Under the pieces are notes generated by a model. The model did no database searches. It was not told the DNA's origin and saw only the letters and a program-made list of their open reading frames with translations. Below, piece by piece: positions 8,114-16,537 of a stretch of 64,000 nucleotides of DNA. Each line of letters opens with the position of its first letter. Position 1 is the first letter of the stretch. Made by a program: the position numbers and the translations under genes. This DNA is from Halobacterium hubeiense (GTDB lineage: Archaea > Halobacteriota > Halobacteria > Halobacteriales > Halobacteriaceae), in contig NZ_LN831302.1 of the NCBI RefSeq assembly GCF_001488575.1, positions 868,001-932,000 on the forward strand, read 5' to 3'.

Positions 8114-8569
8114 ATGCTCTCGGAAGGCGAACCCGCGCCCGACTTCGAGTTGCCGAACCAGGACGGCGACACCGTGTCGCTGTCGGACTACGGCGGCCAG
8201 TACGTCGTCGTCTACTTCTACCCGCGCGCCGACACCCCGGGCTGCACCACCGAGGCGTGTAGCTTCCGGGACAACTGGGACGAGTACAGCGACCGCGGCG
8301 TCCCCGTGTTCGGCGTCAGCGACGACCCCGTCGAGGACCTCAAGGACTTCGCGGAGAAGTACGACCTCCCGTTCGACCTGCTCAGCGACGAGGACGGCTC
8401 CGTCTCGACCGCCTACGACTCCTACGGCGAGAAGAACGTCTTCGGCAACGAGGTCGAGGGCGTCTTCCGGAACACGTACGTCGTCGGGCCGGACGGCGAC
8501 GTCGTCGCGGCGTTCGAGGGCGTGGACCCCGACGAGCACGCCGAGGAAGTGCTCGAAGTCATCGACTAA
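8114..8569 (+). CDS. bcp: Peroxiredoxin, Bcp/PrxQ type
   Basis: Encodes 151 residues with a thioredoxin fold. It reduces hydrogen peroxide and organic peroxides using the peroxidatic cysteine in YPRADTPGCTTEAC; a second cysteine five residues later is the usual PrxQ resolving cysteine. N-terminal GEPAPDFELPNQDGDTVSL and FRNTYVVGPDGDV are standard. It follows the flavoprotein on the same strand. Its TAA overlaps the stop of the convergent tautomerase gene by three bases (CTAA at 8566-8569). Confidence 0.93.
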   Translation: MLSEGEPAPDFELPNQDGDTVSLSDYGGQYVVVYFYPRADTPGCTTEACSFRDNWDEYSDRGVPVFGVSDDPVEDLKDFAEKYDLPFDLLSDEDGSVSTAYDSYGEKNVFGNEVEGVFRNTYVVGPDGDVVAAFEGVDPDEHAEEVLEVID

Positions 8570-8928
8570 CCCCAGTCGCCGCCGACGCGCTCGACGCCCT
8601 GCATCTGCGCGCCGGCGTGCTCGGTGAACACGACTTTCAGATTCTGTTCGGGGACGTCGAAGCGCTCGGCGGCCTCGGCCATCACTGCGGTCGCGAACTC
8701 GCGTTTCGTCGCCTCGTCGCGGCCCGCGCGCACGTCCGCCGAGCAGAACACTTGCCGTCCGGCGACCGCGCGGCCCAGCGAGAGGTGGCAGTCGTCGCGC
8801 ACGACGACCGCGACGTACGACCGGTCCGCGTCCATCGTCTCGACGTACAGGTCGGTGACGGCGTCGGCGAACGCGTCGGCGTCCGCCTCCGAGACCGGGA
8901 AGTCGGCGTCGAACTGGAGCAGTGGCAC
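8566..8928 (-). CDS. Tautomerase-superfamily protein (4-oxalocrotonate tautomerase/MIF type)
   Basis: Encodes 120 residues. Translation from GTG at 8926-8928 gives MPLLQFDADFPVSEADADAF..., so after Met removal proline 1 would be the catalytic base typical of this superfamily. The strand-helix-strand pattern (YVAVVVRDDCHLSLG and NLKVVFTEH) fits a MIF-like double unit of about 115-120 residues. The substrate is unknown. Its stop overlaps that of bcp on the other strand. Confidence 0.7.
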   Translation of the reverse strand: MPLLQFDADFPVSEADADAFADAVTDLYVETMDADRSYVAVVVRDDCHLSLGRAVAGRQVFCSADVRAGRDEATKREFATAVMAEAAERFDVPEQNLKVVFTEHAGAQMQGVERVGGDWG

Positions 8929-9027
8929 GGCTCCGGCGACGGGCGCCGCCCACGAGTTCCTGTCGGTGCGCGGCGGGCGACTGCCACAAAGCACTTCGGC
9001 CGCGCGCAGTTCGCTTCCGAACGCACG

Positions 9028-9744
9028 ATGACTACTACAACCCGCTTTACTGCCCTTCTCGTCGCGCTCGCAGTCGTCGCTAGCGCGACCGTCGGCGTCG
9101 CCGCTGCGGCGTCCGACGGGTCGATTTCCGCCGACCCGGCGTTCCCCAGCGGCACGTCGACACACACCGTCACCGCGACCGCCGGCAACGACACCGCCGG
9201 TTCGTGGAACGGCTTCGCCGTCGACTACTCGAACTCCGGGGTCGACGCCAGCAACGTCAGTCAGGACGACGTCGTGACGATTGGCATCGACCGCGGCGAC
9301 GACGCCGCCGGCGACGCGGTAGACGTGAACGTCTCCGACGACCTCGACAGCGTCAGTGCGTCCAACGAGGGCCACCTGTTGACGCTCGGCCTCGGCGGCA
9401 GCTACGACCTCGACGCCGGCGACGAAGTGGTCGTCGTCTACGAGGACGCCTACCACCCGATGGTGCAGGGGAGCTGGGAGACGCCACTGGACGTCAATCC
9501 GCAGTCCAGCGGCGGCGAGACGACCGCGACGCTGACCATCGAGTCCGCCAGCACCAGCGACGACACGCCGACCACCGAGGGCGACGAGCAGACGTCCGAG
9601 TCCACGACTGACGACGCGACGACCGACGGAACGACGGCCGGCACGACCGACGACGGTAGCACGGGCGGGACCTCGTCCGGCTTCGGGCTCGCCGTCGCCG
9701 CCGTCGCGATCGTCGGAGCCGCCCTGCTCGCGTCCCGCGACTGA
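9028..9744 (+). CDS. Secreted, surface-anchored protein with CTERM-like C-terminus
   Basis: Encodes 238 residues: signal peptide (about 1-27, LLVALAVVASATVGVAAAA), a beta-rich acidic extracellular domain (about 30-180, several N-x-S/T sequons), a Thr/Ser/Asp-rich stalk (about 182-215) and a C-terminal hydrophobic helix preceded by SSGFG and ending ALLASRD. This resembles haloarchaeal PGF-CTERM tails processed by archaeosortase, but the tripeptide is SGF instead of PGF and the last residue is acidic, so it may be a plain TM anchor. No enzymatic motif is seen. Divergent from the tautomerase gene across 99 bases. Confidence 0.7.
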   Translation: MTTTTRFTALLVALAVVASATVGVAAAASDGSISADPAFPSGTSTHTVTATAGNDTAGSWNGFAVDYSNSGVDASNVSQDDVVTIGIDRGDDAAGDAVDVNVSDDLDSVSASNEGHLLTLGLGGSYDLDAGDEVVVVYEDAYHPMVQGSWETPLDVNPQSSGGETTATLTIESASTSDDTPTTEGDEQTSESTTDDATTDGTTAGTTDDGSTGGTSSGFGLAVAAVAIVGAALLASRD

Positions 9745-9749
9745 CTACC

Positions 9750-10403
9750 CTATCGTTTCACGCTGACCGAGATACCCTCGCCGAGCGGCACGAACGCCGT
9801 CTCGAAGCCGGGGTCGTCGCGGACGTGTGCGACGTACTCGGCGATAGCCTCGGTGTGGTCGTCCACGGGCTCCGCGCCGTCGAGCGCGGCCGTGACGTTC
9901 TCCGGTTCGACCGGCCCCGCCATCACGTTGTCCGCGACGACCACGCCGCCGTCGGCGAGCTTCTCGCGGGCGTCCTCGAACGCCTCGACGTACAGCGGCT
10001 TGTCGTGGTCCAACAGTACCACGTCGAAGGGGCCGTCGTAGTCCTCGAACGTCGCCATCGCGTCGCCGGCCTCGTAGTGGGCGGTCGCGCCGTCCTGCCG
10101 GTCGAGGAACTCGCGGGCGGTCGCGAGGTTCGACTCGTCGTAGTCCGTGAGCACGATGTCGCCGTCCGCGGGGAGCGCGGTGCGGAACCACGCCGCCGAG
10201 TAGCCGAAGCCCGACCCGAACTCGAAGACGCGCTCGGCGTCCGCGAGCGTCGCCGCCACGCGGAAGAACTGGCCGACGTCCGGCCCGACGATGGGGAACT
10301 CCTGCTCGCGGCCGTATTCGGTCATCTCTCGGAGTAGTTCGGGCGGTTCGGGGTTCGCGGCGTCGAGGAGGGCGTCGATGGTGTCGCTCAACACGCGGTT
10401 CAT
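9750..10403 (-). CDS. O-methyltransferase, caffeoyl-CoA OMT-like class I SAM methyltransferase
   Basis: Encodes 217 residues. The SAM-binding motif is VFEFGSGFGYSAAWF (about residues 61-75), followed by the acidic residue in IVLTDYDESN and the metal/catalytic region VVLLDHDKPLYVEAFE, with VVVADNVMAG after it. This is the layout of small metal-dependent O-methyltransferases acting on catechol-like or other hydroxylated substrates. The physiological substrate is unknown. ATG at 10401-10403 is used; a more upstream start would add only MGAAPDGAP. Confidence 0.85.
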   Translation of the reverse strand: MNRVLSDTIDALLDAANPEPPELLREMTEYGREQEFPIVGPDVGQFFRVAATLADAERVFEFGSGFGYSAAWFRTALPADGDIVLTDYDESNLATAREFLDRQDGATAHYEAGDAMATFEDYDGPFDVVLLDHDKPLYVEAFEDAREKLADGGVVVADNVMAGPVEPENVTAALDGAEPVDDHTEAIAEYVAHVRDDPGFETAFVPLGEGISVSVKR

Positions 10404-10443
10404 GGGTGCGCCGTCGGGGGCGGCGCCCATAGCCGTACCGGAG

Positions 10444-11391
10444 TCAGCGGTTCCGGCTGACGGGGAACTTCACGCGCTCGGGGTGCTCGTTGAACGCTTC
10501 GAGGACGCGCTCGTAGAGGTCGTTGCGGACGCGCTGGGCGCGCTTCGGGCTGACGAGGTAGCGCACGCGGAGTTCCACCCACGACTCGCCCTGCTTGACG
10601 TTCACGCTCGGGCGGTCCTGCACCTCCAGTTCGACGGGCGTCTCCGCGAGCTGGCGGCGGAAGCGCTCGACCTCGCGGGCCATCGTCTCGCCGAGGTACT
10701 CCTCGGTGGTCTCCTGGAGCAGGGTCTGCGCGAACTCCAAGTCCGTCTCGTAGGCGACCTGCACGGGGAGCTCGTTCCAGACGTACGGGAACTCCTCGCG
10801 GCTGAAGTTCACGACGTGGCTGGTCAGCACGACGCTGTTCGGCACCGTGATGTGCCGGCCGGATGGCTGATTGGTGGAAACGAGTTCGCCGTTGACCTCC
10901 CACAGCGTCGTCACGAGGTAGTCCACGTCGATGACGTCGCCCTTCGAGTCGTCGATGCGCACGCGGTCCCCGACCTGATACGGCTGCTTGGTCATCACGT
11001 ACACCCACCCGAGCAGGCTCAACAGCGGCTGCTGGAGCGCCAGCGACACCGCGACGCCCGCGACGCCCAGCGAGACGAGCGCGGGCACCCAGCGGTCCGT
11101 GGCGACGCCCAGCACCGCGATGGCGGCGACGACGAGGAACGCCAGCCGGAGCACGGACTGCGCGCGGTGGCGGCGGCGCTTGTCCATCGTCGCGGACAGC
11201 GCCAGCGACACCGCGACGTGGTAAGCAGCGCCGACGGCGAACGCGGTGCCGAACACGGCGAACGCGCGAGCGACGACGACCGCGAGGGGGTAGCCGCCGA
11301 CCGTCGCCGCGCCGACGAGTTCCGGCGTCGTCGCCGACAGCACGCCACACGCGAGCGCCGCGAGAACGAGGACCGTCGCGCGTCGAGTCAC
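10444..11391 (-). CDS. Small-conductance mechanosensitive channel (MscS family)
   Basis: Encodes 315 residues with three or four N-terminal TM helices (about 5-25, 32-60 and 80-130) and a soluble beta/alpha vestibule. The pore-lining helix region LVSLGVAGVAVSLALQQPL and following beta domain YQVGDRVRIDDSKGDVIDVDYLVTTLWE are classic MscS. It would open under membrane tension to release solutes during osmotic downshift, relevant for a halophile. Initiation is at GTG 11389-11391. About 40 nt separate it from the O-methyltransferase gene downstream on the same strand. Confidence 0.9.
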   Translation of the reverse strand: MTRRATVLVLAALACGVLSATTPELVGAATVGGYPLAVVVARAFAVFGTAFAVGAAYHVAVSLALSATMDKRRRHRAQSVLRLAFLVVAAIAVLGVATDRWVPALVSLGVAGVAVSLALQQPLLSLLGWVYVMTKQPYQVGDRVRIDDSKGDVIDVDYLVTTLWEVNGELVSTNQPSGRHITVPNSVVLTSHVVNFSREEFPYVWNELPVQVAYETDLEFAQTLLQETTEEYLGETMAREVERFRRQLAETPVELEVQDRPSVNVKQGESWVELRVRYLVSPKRAQRVRNDLYERVLEAFNEHPERVKFPVSRNR

Positions 11392-11431
11392 GGCGGACGG
11401 ACGGCCCGCCCGCTCAAAGAACTACCGTCCG

Positions 11432-12001
11432 CTACGCGTCGTGCCACTTGATGGAGCAACCCCGGGAGGGCCGCCACTCCTTCTCGACGGGGTCGCCCGC
11501 GAGGATGCTGTCGATGGCGTCGCGGACGTCGCCGCCCGGCCGCGTGGGCTCGTCGCTGGGGTTGAGCGCGTCGTCGAGGCGGCCGTTGTAGACGACCTCG
11601 AAGCCGTCGCCGGTGTTCCGCAGGAGGAACGGGTCCGGCGTGCAGACCGCGCCGTACGCGCGAGCGACGTCCTGCGATTCGTCGCGGAGGTAGGCGTCGT
11701 ACTGGATGGTTCCGTCCTCGACGAGTTCCTGCATGCGCTCGAAGGAGTCGTCGGGGTACTCCTCGGCGTCGTTGGGGTTGACGCCGACGACCGCGGCGTC
11801 GTCGTAGTCCGCCGCGACGTCGTTGAGCACGTCGAACTTCGCCTTCGCGTACGGACAGTGGTTGCACGTGAACACCAGCAGGACCGCCTCGTAGTCGGCG
11901 AAGTCGTCGAGGCCGTACGTCTCGCCGTCCGTCCCCTTCAACTGGAAGTCGGGCGCGGGGTCGCCGGCGTCCAGTTCCGTCTCGGATTCCATCTCGACCA
12001 T
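11432..12001 (-). CDS. Thioredoxin-fold (AhpC/TSA-like) redox protein with CxxC
   Basis: Encodes 189 residues with peroxiredoxin/thioredoxin-like start (LDAGDPAPDFQLKGTDGETYGL) and a redox motif FTCNHCPYAKA near residue 50, i.e. CxxC followed by Pro, as in the thioredoxin-family proteins with a CNHCPY signature. FLLRNTGDGFEVVYNGRLDD is the cis-Pro-region strand pair. The C-terminus RPSRGCSIKWHDA adds another Cys. Probable thiol-disulfide role in the cytosol; no signal peptide. Starts ATG 12001; ATG 11992 would also be possible. Confidence 0.8.
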   Translation of the reverse strand: MVEMESETELDAGDPAPDFQLKGTDGETYGLDDFADYEAVLLVFTCNHCPYAKAKFDVLNDVAADYDDAAVVGVNPNDAEEYPDDSFERMQELVEDGTIQYDAYLRDESQDVARAYGAVCTPDPFLLRNTGDGFEVVYNGRLDDALNPSDEPTRPGGDVRDAIDSILAGDPVEKEWRPSRGCSIKWHDA

Positions 12002-12050
12002 ACCCGAGAGCACGGCCGCGAGCGGCAAAGTAGCCGGGGTTGCGGCACCC

Positions 12051-12998
12051 TCACGCGGGCGCGTAGCCGTCCGGCGTTCTCTCGACGGCGCCCTCGCGGA
12101 CGAGGTGGTCGAGGTGGGCGTACGCCTCGCCGGGGCCGTGGAGGACGTGGATGCCCGACAGCGAGCCGAACAGCTCCGCGCTGACCTCCCACGCCGTCGC
12201 AGGCGCGAGGTCCGTGACGGCCCGCTCGACGCGCGCGGTGCGCTCCTCGTGGTGGGCGGCGATGTCGCGGGCGCGCTCGCTCGGCGCGAAAATCGGGCCG
12301 CGATGGCCGGGCCACGCGCGGTCCAGATTCAGGGACTGCACGCGCTCCAGGCTGTCGAGGTACCGGGCGAGCGGGCGCTCGACGCGGACGTCCGCGCCGC
12401 CGACGTTCGGCGTGTACTTCGGGAGAATCGCGTCCCCGACGAACGCCTCGCGGCGGCCCTCGCGCTCGACGGCGTACGCGACGAGGCCGGCGGCGTGCCC
12501 GGGGAGGTGGACGACTTCGGCCTCGAACGGGCCGAGCGCGACGGTGTCACCGTCCGAGACTTCCGTCACGTCCGCGGGCTCGCCGGCGAGGTCGCTGTGC
12601 TCGTCGTTGAACGCCAACAGCCCCTCGCGCTCCTTCTCGGGGAGGCCCCAGTCGTGGAGCGCGGCTTCCTGCGCGTCCCGGAGGTCCTCGCGGGCGCTCC
12701 CTCGCTGGGCGACGAGGTCCGCGTCGGCCTCGTGGACGAAGACGGCGGCGCCGCTCTCGTTCTGGACGGCGCCCGCGAGGCCGGCGTGGTCGTGGTGCCA
12801 GTGCGTGAGCAGTACGCGGTCCACGTCCGCGAACGCGACGCCGCGGGCGTCGAGGGCGGCCCGCAGTTCGGCTTCCACGTCGGGCGTCGCGACGCCCGTG
12901 TCCACGAGCGTCGTCGGCGCGGCCGCGTCGCCGTCCCCGAGGAGGTAGACGCTGTTGCGCCCCTCGAAGGCGGCGTTCGACAACTGGATGTGGTGCAC
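12051..12998 (-). CDS. MBL-fold metallo-hydrolase
   Basis: Encodes about 315 residues of the metallo-beta-lactamase fold with the metal motif LLTHWHHDHAGLAG (HxHxDH), a third His in VVHLPGHAAGLVAY, the Asp in AFVGDAILPKY and a final His in WPGHRGPIF. The C-terminal about 70 residues (LFGSLSGIHVLHGPGEAYAHLDHLVREG) form a winged-helix-like tail typical of the LACTB2-like/glyoxalase II-like subgroup. Likely hydrolyses a thioester or phosphoester. GTG 12998 gives MHHIQLSNAAFEG; a TTG at 13025 in frame would add nine residues. It lies 31 nt after the uracil-DNA glycosylase gene on the same strand. Confidence 0.85.
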   Translation of the reverse strand: MHHIQLSNAAFEGRNSVYLLGDGDAAAPTTLVDTGVATPDVEAELRAALDARGVAFADVDRVLLTHWHHDHAGLAGAVQNESGAAVFVHEADADLVAQRGSAREDLRDAQEAALHDWGLPEKEREGLLAFNDEHSDLAGEPADVTEVSDGDTVALGPFEAEVVHLPGHAAGLVAYAVEREGRREAFVGDAILPKYTPNVGGADVRVERPLARYLDSLERVQSLNLDRAWPGHRGPIFAPSERARDIAAHHEERTARVERAVTDLAPATAWEVSAELFGSLSGIHVLHGPGEAYAHLDHLVREGAVERTPDGYAPA

Positions 12999-13029
12999 GC
13001 TCCCGGCTACGCGACTGCCGGACAAAGAG

Positions 13030-13644
13030 CTACCTGACGCGGTACGGCTCGGGGCCGACGAGGAACCGCCCGAGGTCAGCCTCGCGCTCGTAGTCCGTCT
13101 CCCGGAGGTCGCGGAGCGCGTCCACGTACGCCGCTTCCTCGTCGTCGGTCCACTCGTCAGGGTCGAGTGCCGGCACGACCAGCCAGCCGCTCCCGTGGAG
13201 TTCCTCGCCGTGGACCTCCGCGAGGTCGACCTCGTCGGCGACGATGGCGGTGTACGTTTCGAGGACGTGGCGGGTCGCGCGCTCCCCCACGGGGAGCAGG
13301 ACGTGCGCGGTGATGGCGCGCAGCTCCGCGTCGAAGAACGGCTCCATCTCCGTGTAGTCGCGTTCCGTGGGTTCGCCGTCGGGGACGCAGGCGTGGAGGT
13401 ACGAGAGGAAGAGTTCGACCGGCTCGCCGTCGTCGAGCAGCCCCGCGGCCGTCAGCGCGCGGCGGAAGCGCTCGGCGCCGGGCGTTCCCGTGAACGGCAC
13501 GCCGGAGTCGGCGCCGCCGTGGACGCCCGGGTGGTCGCCGACGACGTGGAAGTCCGCGTTCGCGTCGCCGTACCCCGGGACGAACGACTCGCAGGGCGGC
13601 TGCATGCCGAACGGGTTGCTCGTGCGGTCCGTGACGTTCTGCAC
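13030..13644 (-). CDS. Uracil-DNA glycosylase superfamily protein
   Basis: Encodes 204 residues starting at GTG 13644. The stretch FHVVGDHPGVHGGADSGVPFTGT corresponds to UDG motif 1 (GxxPGxxE/D...G.PF.G) seen in family 4/5-type enzymes, followed by ELFLSYLHACVP (motif with the conserved Asn/His region replaced). The cysteines expected for an iron-sulfur family 4 UDG are not all visible, so this may be a divergent haloarchaeal subfamily. It would excise uracil or related bases from DNA. Its neighbour on the other side of a 110-base divergent gap is a photolyase, giving a small DNA-repair locus. Confidence 0.7.
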   Translation of the reverse strand: MQNVTDRTSNPFGMQPPCESFVPGYGDANADFHVVGDHPGVHGGADSGVPFTGTPGAERFRRALTAAGLLDDGEPVELFLSYLHACVPDGEPTERDYTEMEPFFDAELRAITAHVLLPVGERATRHVLETYTAIVADEVDLAEVHGEELHGSGWLVVPALDPDEWTDDEEAAYVDALRDLRETDYEREADLGRFLVGPEPYRVR

Positions 13645-13754
13645 GCCGCGCCGTAGGCGACACCCGGACTTAAGCGCCCCGAGACTGGCCGTCGTTGCCG
13701 GGCGCTGGCTGGCCCGCCCACAGACATTTGGCGGCCGCGGCCGACGCTCCCGCC

Positions 13755-15269
13755 ATGACTGCCGTCTGGGTGCTCGGCGACCAGCTCTCCCGGGAGCGCG
13801 GCCCGCTCGCGGACGACCCCGACCGGGTGCTGTTCGTGGAGGCCAGCGAGTTCGCGCGGCGGCGCCGCTACCACCCCCAGAAGCTCACGCTCGTGTTCGC
13901 CGCGATGCGCAACCTCGCCGACGACCTGCGCGCCGACGGCGTGGACGTCGTCTACGAGCGCGCGGACTCCTTCGCGGCGGGGCTGGACGCGTACTTCGAC
14001 GCCCACCCCGGCGACGAACTGGTGGTGCAGCGGCCCGCGACCCACGGCGCCGCCGACCGGCTCCGCGAACTCGTGACCGAACGGGGCGGGAGCCTGCGCG
14101 TCGTGGAGAACGAGCAGTTCCTCTGCTCGCCCGACGACTTCGACGAGTGGGCCGACGACCGCGACGGCGACGCCTACAGCCACGAGGCGTTCTACCGCTG
14201 GATGCGCCGCGAGACGGGCTACCTGCTGACCGACGGCGACCCCGAGGGCGGCGAGTGGAACTACGACGAGCAGAACCGCGAGACGCCACCTGACGACTAC
14301 GAGAGCGCGCCGCTCCCGGAGTTCGAGTACGGCGAGCGCGTTCCCGAGGTCCGGGAGTGGGTCGCCGCGGAGTTCGACACGTGGGGCGACCCCGACGGGT
14401 TCGGCTGGCCGGTCGCCCGCCAGCACGCCGAGCGCGCGCTCGACGACTTCCTCGACCACCGGCTCGCGGAGTTCGGCCCCTACGAGGACGCGATGCTCGC
14501 CGACGACTGGCACCTCGACCACAGCCTGCTGTCGGCCGCGCTGAACGTCGGCCTGCTCGGCCCGCGGGAGGTCGTGGAGGCCGCCATCTCGGCGTACCGC
14601 GAGCGAGAGGACATCCCGCTGCACTCCGTCGAAGGGTTCGTCCGCCAAGTCGTCGGCTGGCGGGAGTTCGTGCGCCACGTGTACCGCCGCGAGATGCCCG
14701 AACTCGCGGACGCGAACCAGCTCGACCAGACCCGGGAACTGCCGCCGCTGTACTGGGACCCCGACGCGACCGAGATGGCCTGCGTCGGGACCGCCGTGGG
14801 GCGCGTCCACGACCGCGGCTACACCCACCACATCGAGCGGCTGATGGTGCTGTCGAACTTCGCCCTGCTGTACGGGACTAGTCCACAGGCGCTCAACGAG
14901 TGGTTCTACGGCGGGTTCGTGGACGCCTTCCACTGGGTCGTCACGCCGAACGTCGTCGGCATGGGGTCGTTCGGCACCGCGGCGTTCACGACGAAGCCGT
15001 ACGCCGCGTCCGCGAACTACGTGGACCGCATGAGCGACTTCTGCGCGGGCTGTCGCTACGACCCCGACAGTACGACCGGCGCGGACGCCTGCCCGTTCAA
15101 CAGCCTCTACTGGGACTTCCTCGCCGCCCGCGAGGACGACCTCCGCGCGAACCACCGGATGGGCCTCGTCTACAGTCACCTCGACGACAAGCGCGACGCC
15201 GGCGACCTCGCGGCGATTCGCGAGCGCGCCGACGCGGTCCGCTCGCGTGCGGCGTCCGGCGACCTCTGA
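13755..15269 (+). CDS. FeS-type cryptochrome/(6-4) photolyase (FeS-BCP, PhrB-like)
   Basis: Encodes 504 residues, the length of the prokaryotic FeS-BCP/CryPro class. N-terminal AVWVLGDQLSRERGPL is the deoxyribodipyrimidine photolyase-related domain; the FAD-binding C-terminal half includes VVGWREFVRHVYRREMP, YTHHIERLMVLSNFALL and MGSFGTAAFTTKPYAASANY. Cysteines in EMACVG, SDFCAGCRYDP and GADACPF match the four [4Fe-4S] ligands of this class. The expected role is light-dependent repair of (6-4) photoproducts or blue-light sensing, useful under strong sunlight. ATG 13755 starts the conserved domain directly. Confidence 0.92.
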   Translation: MTAVWVLGDQLSRERGPLADDPDRVLFVEASEFARRRRYHPQKLTLVFAAMRNLADDLRADGVDVVYERADSFAAGLDAYFDAHPGDELVVQRPATHGAADRLRELVTERGGSLRVVENEQFLCSPDDFDEWADDRDGDAYSHEAFYRWMRRETGYLLTDGDPEGGEWNYDEQNRETPPDDYESAPLPEFEYGERVPEVREWVAAEFDTWGDPDGFGWPVARQHAERALDDFLDHRLAEFGPYEDAMLADDWHLDHSLLSAALNVGLLGPREVVEAAISAYREREDIPLHSVEGFVRQVVGWREFVRHVYRREMPELADANQLDQTRELPPLYWDPDATEMACVGTAVGRVHDRGYTHHIERLMVLSNFALLYGTSPQALNEWFYGGFVDAFHWVVTPNVVGMGSFGTAAFTTKPYAASANYVDRMSDFCAGCRYDPDSTTGADACPFNSLYWDFLAAREDDLRANHRMGLVYSHLDDKRDAGDLAAIRERADAVRSRAASGDL

Positions 15270-15319
15270 GCCGTCACCCGGCCACCGCGTTCATAGGCGG
15301 GGCGGCGCTCACGGCCACT

Positions 15320-15589
15320 ATGGCAGGCATCAACCCGAGCGCGCCGACGGACCCGCTCACCGACGTCCCCGAACGCGTCGAGGGCGCGCGACTCGTCGGC
15401 GTCGATGCGACGGGCACTCCCGTCTACTTCGACGAGGCGAACGAGCGGGCCTTCGAGGCCGTCGAGCGCGACGGCGAGTGGGTGGTCGGCGAGGAGCGCA
15501 CCCGCGGCGCGCTCGCGGACGTGGTCGACGACGTCGGCACGCTCACGGGCTGGCGGGGACTGTCGGCGTTCGGCCGCGGCGAGGAGTGA
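15320..15589 (+). CDS. Small conserved-looking haloarchaeal protein
   Basis: Encodes 89 residues (MAGINPSAPTDPLTDVPERV...), acidic, no TM or cysteines; a few beta strands are suggested by RLVGVDATGTPVYFDE and GEWVVGEERT. It follows the photolyase after 50 nt on the same strand and could be cotranscribed. Function unknown. Confidence 0.5.
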   Translation: MAGINPSAPTDPLTDVPERVEGARLVGVDATGTPVYFDEANERAFEAVERDGEWVVGEERTRGALADVVDDVGTLTGWRGLSAFGRGEE

Positions 15590-15621
15590 GCGGTCGTCGC
15601 GGCCCGCCGAGCGGATTACGA

Positions 15622-15655
15622 TTACGTAAGGGGCTATCGTTAGGTAGCCTTAACT
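15622..15655 (+). promoter_or_regulatory. Promoter of the HxlR-type regulator with two palindromes
   Basis: CCTTAACT (15648-15655) is centred about 27 nt before ATG 15679 and is the likely TATA box. Immediately upstream lie TTACGTAA (15622-15629, perfect palindrome) and an inverted repeat GGCTA-8 nt-TAGCC (15632-15649) that overlaps the BRE/TATA. Position suggests autoregulation or another repressor site. Confidence 0.45.
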
Positions 15656-15678
15656 GGCGGTCGGCCCTACCGAGGGAC

Positions 15679-16050
15679 ATGAGCGAAAGCGAGCAGTTGC
15701 CCGCGTGGTGTCCCGGCGACGGCTGGTGTTCGATTACCGCGACGGCGTCTCTCGTCGGGAAGAAGTGGCACCCGGTCATCATCCACCGGCTGCTCACGCG
15801 CGGCCCGCTCGGCTTCAACGCCCTCCAGGAGGAAGTCGACGGCATCTCCAGCAAGGTGCTCTCCGAGAGCCTCGACGACCTCGAAGAGAAGCAGGTCGTC
15901 TCCCGGACCATCGTCAGCGAGAAGCCGGTCCGCGTCGAGTACGCGCTCACCGAGCTGGGCGAGTCGCTGGAGCCGGTCGTGACCGCGCTCGAAGACTGGG
16001 GGAACGAACACCTCGAACCGGTCGAGGAAGAAGCGGCTTCGGTCGTCTGA
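15679..16050 (+). CDS. HxlR-family winged-helix transcriptional regulator
   Basis: Encodes 123 residues. Core pattern SLVGKKWHPVIIHRLLTRGPLGFNALQ then ISSKVLSESLDDLEEKQVVSR is the HxlR (DUF24) winged helix. Two cysteines near the N-terminus (WCPGDGWC, residues 11 and 17) could sense redox or metals, as in several HxlR proteins. DNA-binding dimer expected. The promoter carries palindromes overlapping the TATA box. Confidence 0.9.
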   Translation: MSESEQLPAWCPGDGWCSITATASLVGKKWHPVIIHRLLTRGPLGFNALQEEVDGISSKVLSESLDDLEEKQVVSRTIVSEKPVRVEYALTELGESLEPVVTALEDWGNEHLEPVEEEAASVV

Positions 16051-16112
16051 GTCAGCGACCGCGGAGAATTACGTGGTTGTGCGCGTACCGGGCGCGACGA
16101 CCGGCGGGACCG

Positions 16113-16400
16113 CTAGTCGAGGACGGCTTCGGCTTCCGGTTCGGCCGCTTCCTCGGCGTCCTCCTCGCTCTCGTCGAGGGAGAGCCGGTAGAGGTTCTGA
16201 CGGGCGTCCGGGATGTAGATGTCCTTCTCGACGACGTCGGCCTCCTGCAGTCGGTCGAGGGCGTCCCGCACCGTTCGCTGGGACAGCCGGGAGTTCTCGA
16301 CGATCTGCTTCTGCGTGAGGCCGCCGTTGTACTCCAGTACTTTCAGCACGAGCTTCGCACTCGGGGGCAGGTCCTGAACGAGTTCGTCGGTCGTCGTCAT
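16113..16400 (-). CDS. MarR/TrmB-like small winged-helix regulator
   Basis: Encodes 95 residues: a single winged helix (LPPSAKLVLKVLEYNGGLTQKQIVENSRLSQRTVRDALDRL in two pieces, about residues 11-52, with the wing IYIPDARQNLYRL) followed by a Glu-rich tail. It is a MarR/TrmB-type DNA-binding domain with no separate ligand domain. It lies head-away from the PadR gene upstream on the same strand (137 nt). Regulon unknown. Confidence 0.8.
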   Translation of the reverse strand: MTTTDELVQDLPPSAKLVLKVLEYNGGLTQKQIVENSRLSQRTVRDALDRLQEADVVEKDIYIPDARQNLYRLSLDESEEDAEEAAEPEAEAVLD

Positions 16401-16537
16401 CTAATCGTACTGTGGACCGCCACCCCCTTTAGCGCTCGGTAACGGAGGTGTGAGCCAGTTACCGCGAGGTAACCGCCCCCTCGAAACGCGCCGCCGGCGA
16501 CGGCGAAGGGCCGCGAAAATCCGAGGCGTGGAGCCGC

